Of a stretch of 5,404 nucleotides of DNA, positions 5,390-5,404 are shown in pieces (positions within the stretch are counted from its first letter, which is position 1; the number at the start of each line of letters is the position of its first letter). A model generated the notes under the pieces. It worked only from the letters and a program-made list of their open reading frames with translations, searched no databases and was not told the DNA's origin. Source of the DNA: Candidatus Agathobaculum merdigallinarum (GTDB lineage Bacteria > Bacillota > Clostridia > Oscillospirales > Butyricicoccaceae); NCBI GenBank assembly GCA_019115425.1, contig DXDO01000067.1:1-5404 (forward strand), written 5' to 3'. Both the position numbers and the translations under genes were made by a program.

Positions 5390-5404
5390 TGGTATTGCAC
5401 CTCC

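Overview
The window looks like a piece of chromosome from an anaerobic, moderately GC-rich member of the Firmicutes, probably a gut clostridium of the Oscillospirales/Ruminococcaceae kind. That placement is inferred from a 2[4Fe-4S] clostridial ferredoxin, strong AGGAGG-type ribosome binding sites, consensus sigma-A promoters and GC-rich codon third positions. Every gene I can support lies on the minus strand, so the window is best read from right to left.

From right to left there are five transcription units. (1) A 56-residue ferredoxin gene (5219-5389) ends at a strong hairpin terminator (5151-5189); its promoter is outside the window. (2) A promoter at 5020-5049 drives a two-gene operon: an ArsB/NhaD-type (IT superfamily) membrane transporter (3680-4948) and a small soluble protein of unknown function (3184-3648). 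It ends at a GC-rich terminator at 3125-3169. (3) A promoter at 2986-3013 drives a single CPA2-type cation:proton antiporter (1719-2945), with a terminator at 1648-1687. (4) A promoter at 1587-1615 drives an eight-segment membrane protein of unknown function (706-1548) and an ArsC/YusI-like thioredoxin-fold protein (334-690). (5) A perfect-consensus promoter at 309-337 overlaps the end of that last gene and drives two serine tRNAs, UGA (195-283) and GCU (2-92).

The middle of the window concerns ion movement across the membrane: two unrelated secondary transporters sit in adjacent but separately promoted units. Their substrates cannot be read from sequence alone. Na+/H+ exchange is likely for the CPA2 protein. 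For the IT-superfamily protein, Na+ or an oxyanion is possible. The two unknown proteins (280 and 154 residues) each share a transcript with a recognisable partner and are the least explained parts of the window.

No mobile element, CRISPR array, phage gene or obvious novel system is visible. No gene-free stretch exceeds 300 bases; the longest (about 270 bases between the ferredoxin and transporter genes) holds a terminator, an imperfect palindrome and a promoter. The window is mostly ordinary core-type sequence with a few regulatory details worth checking.
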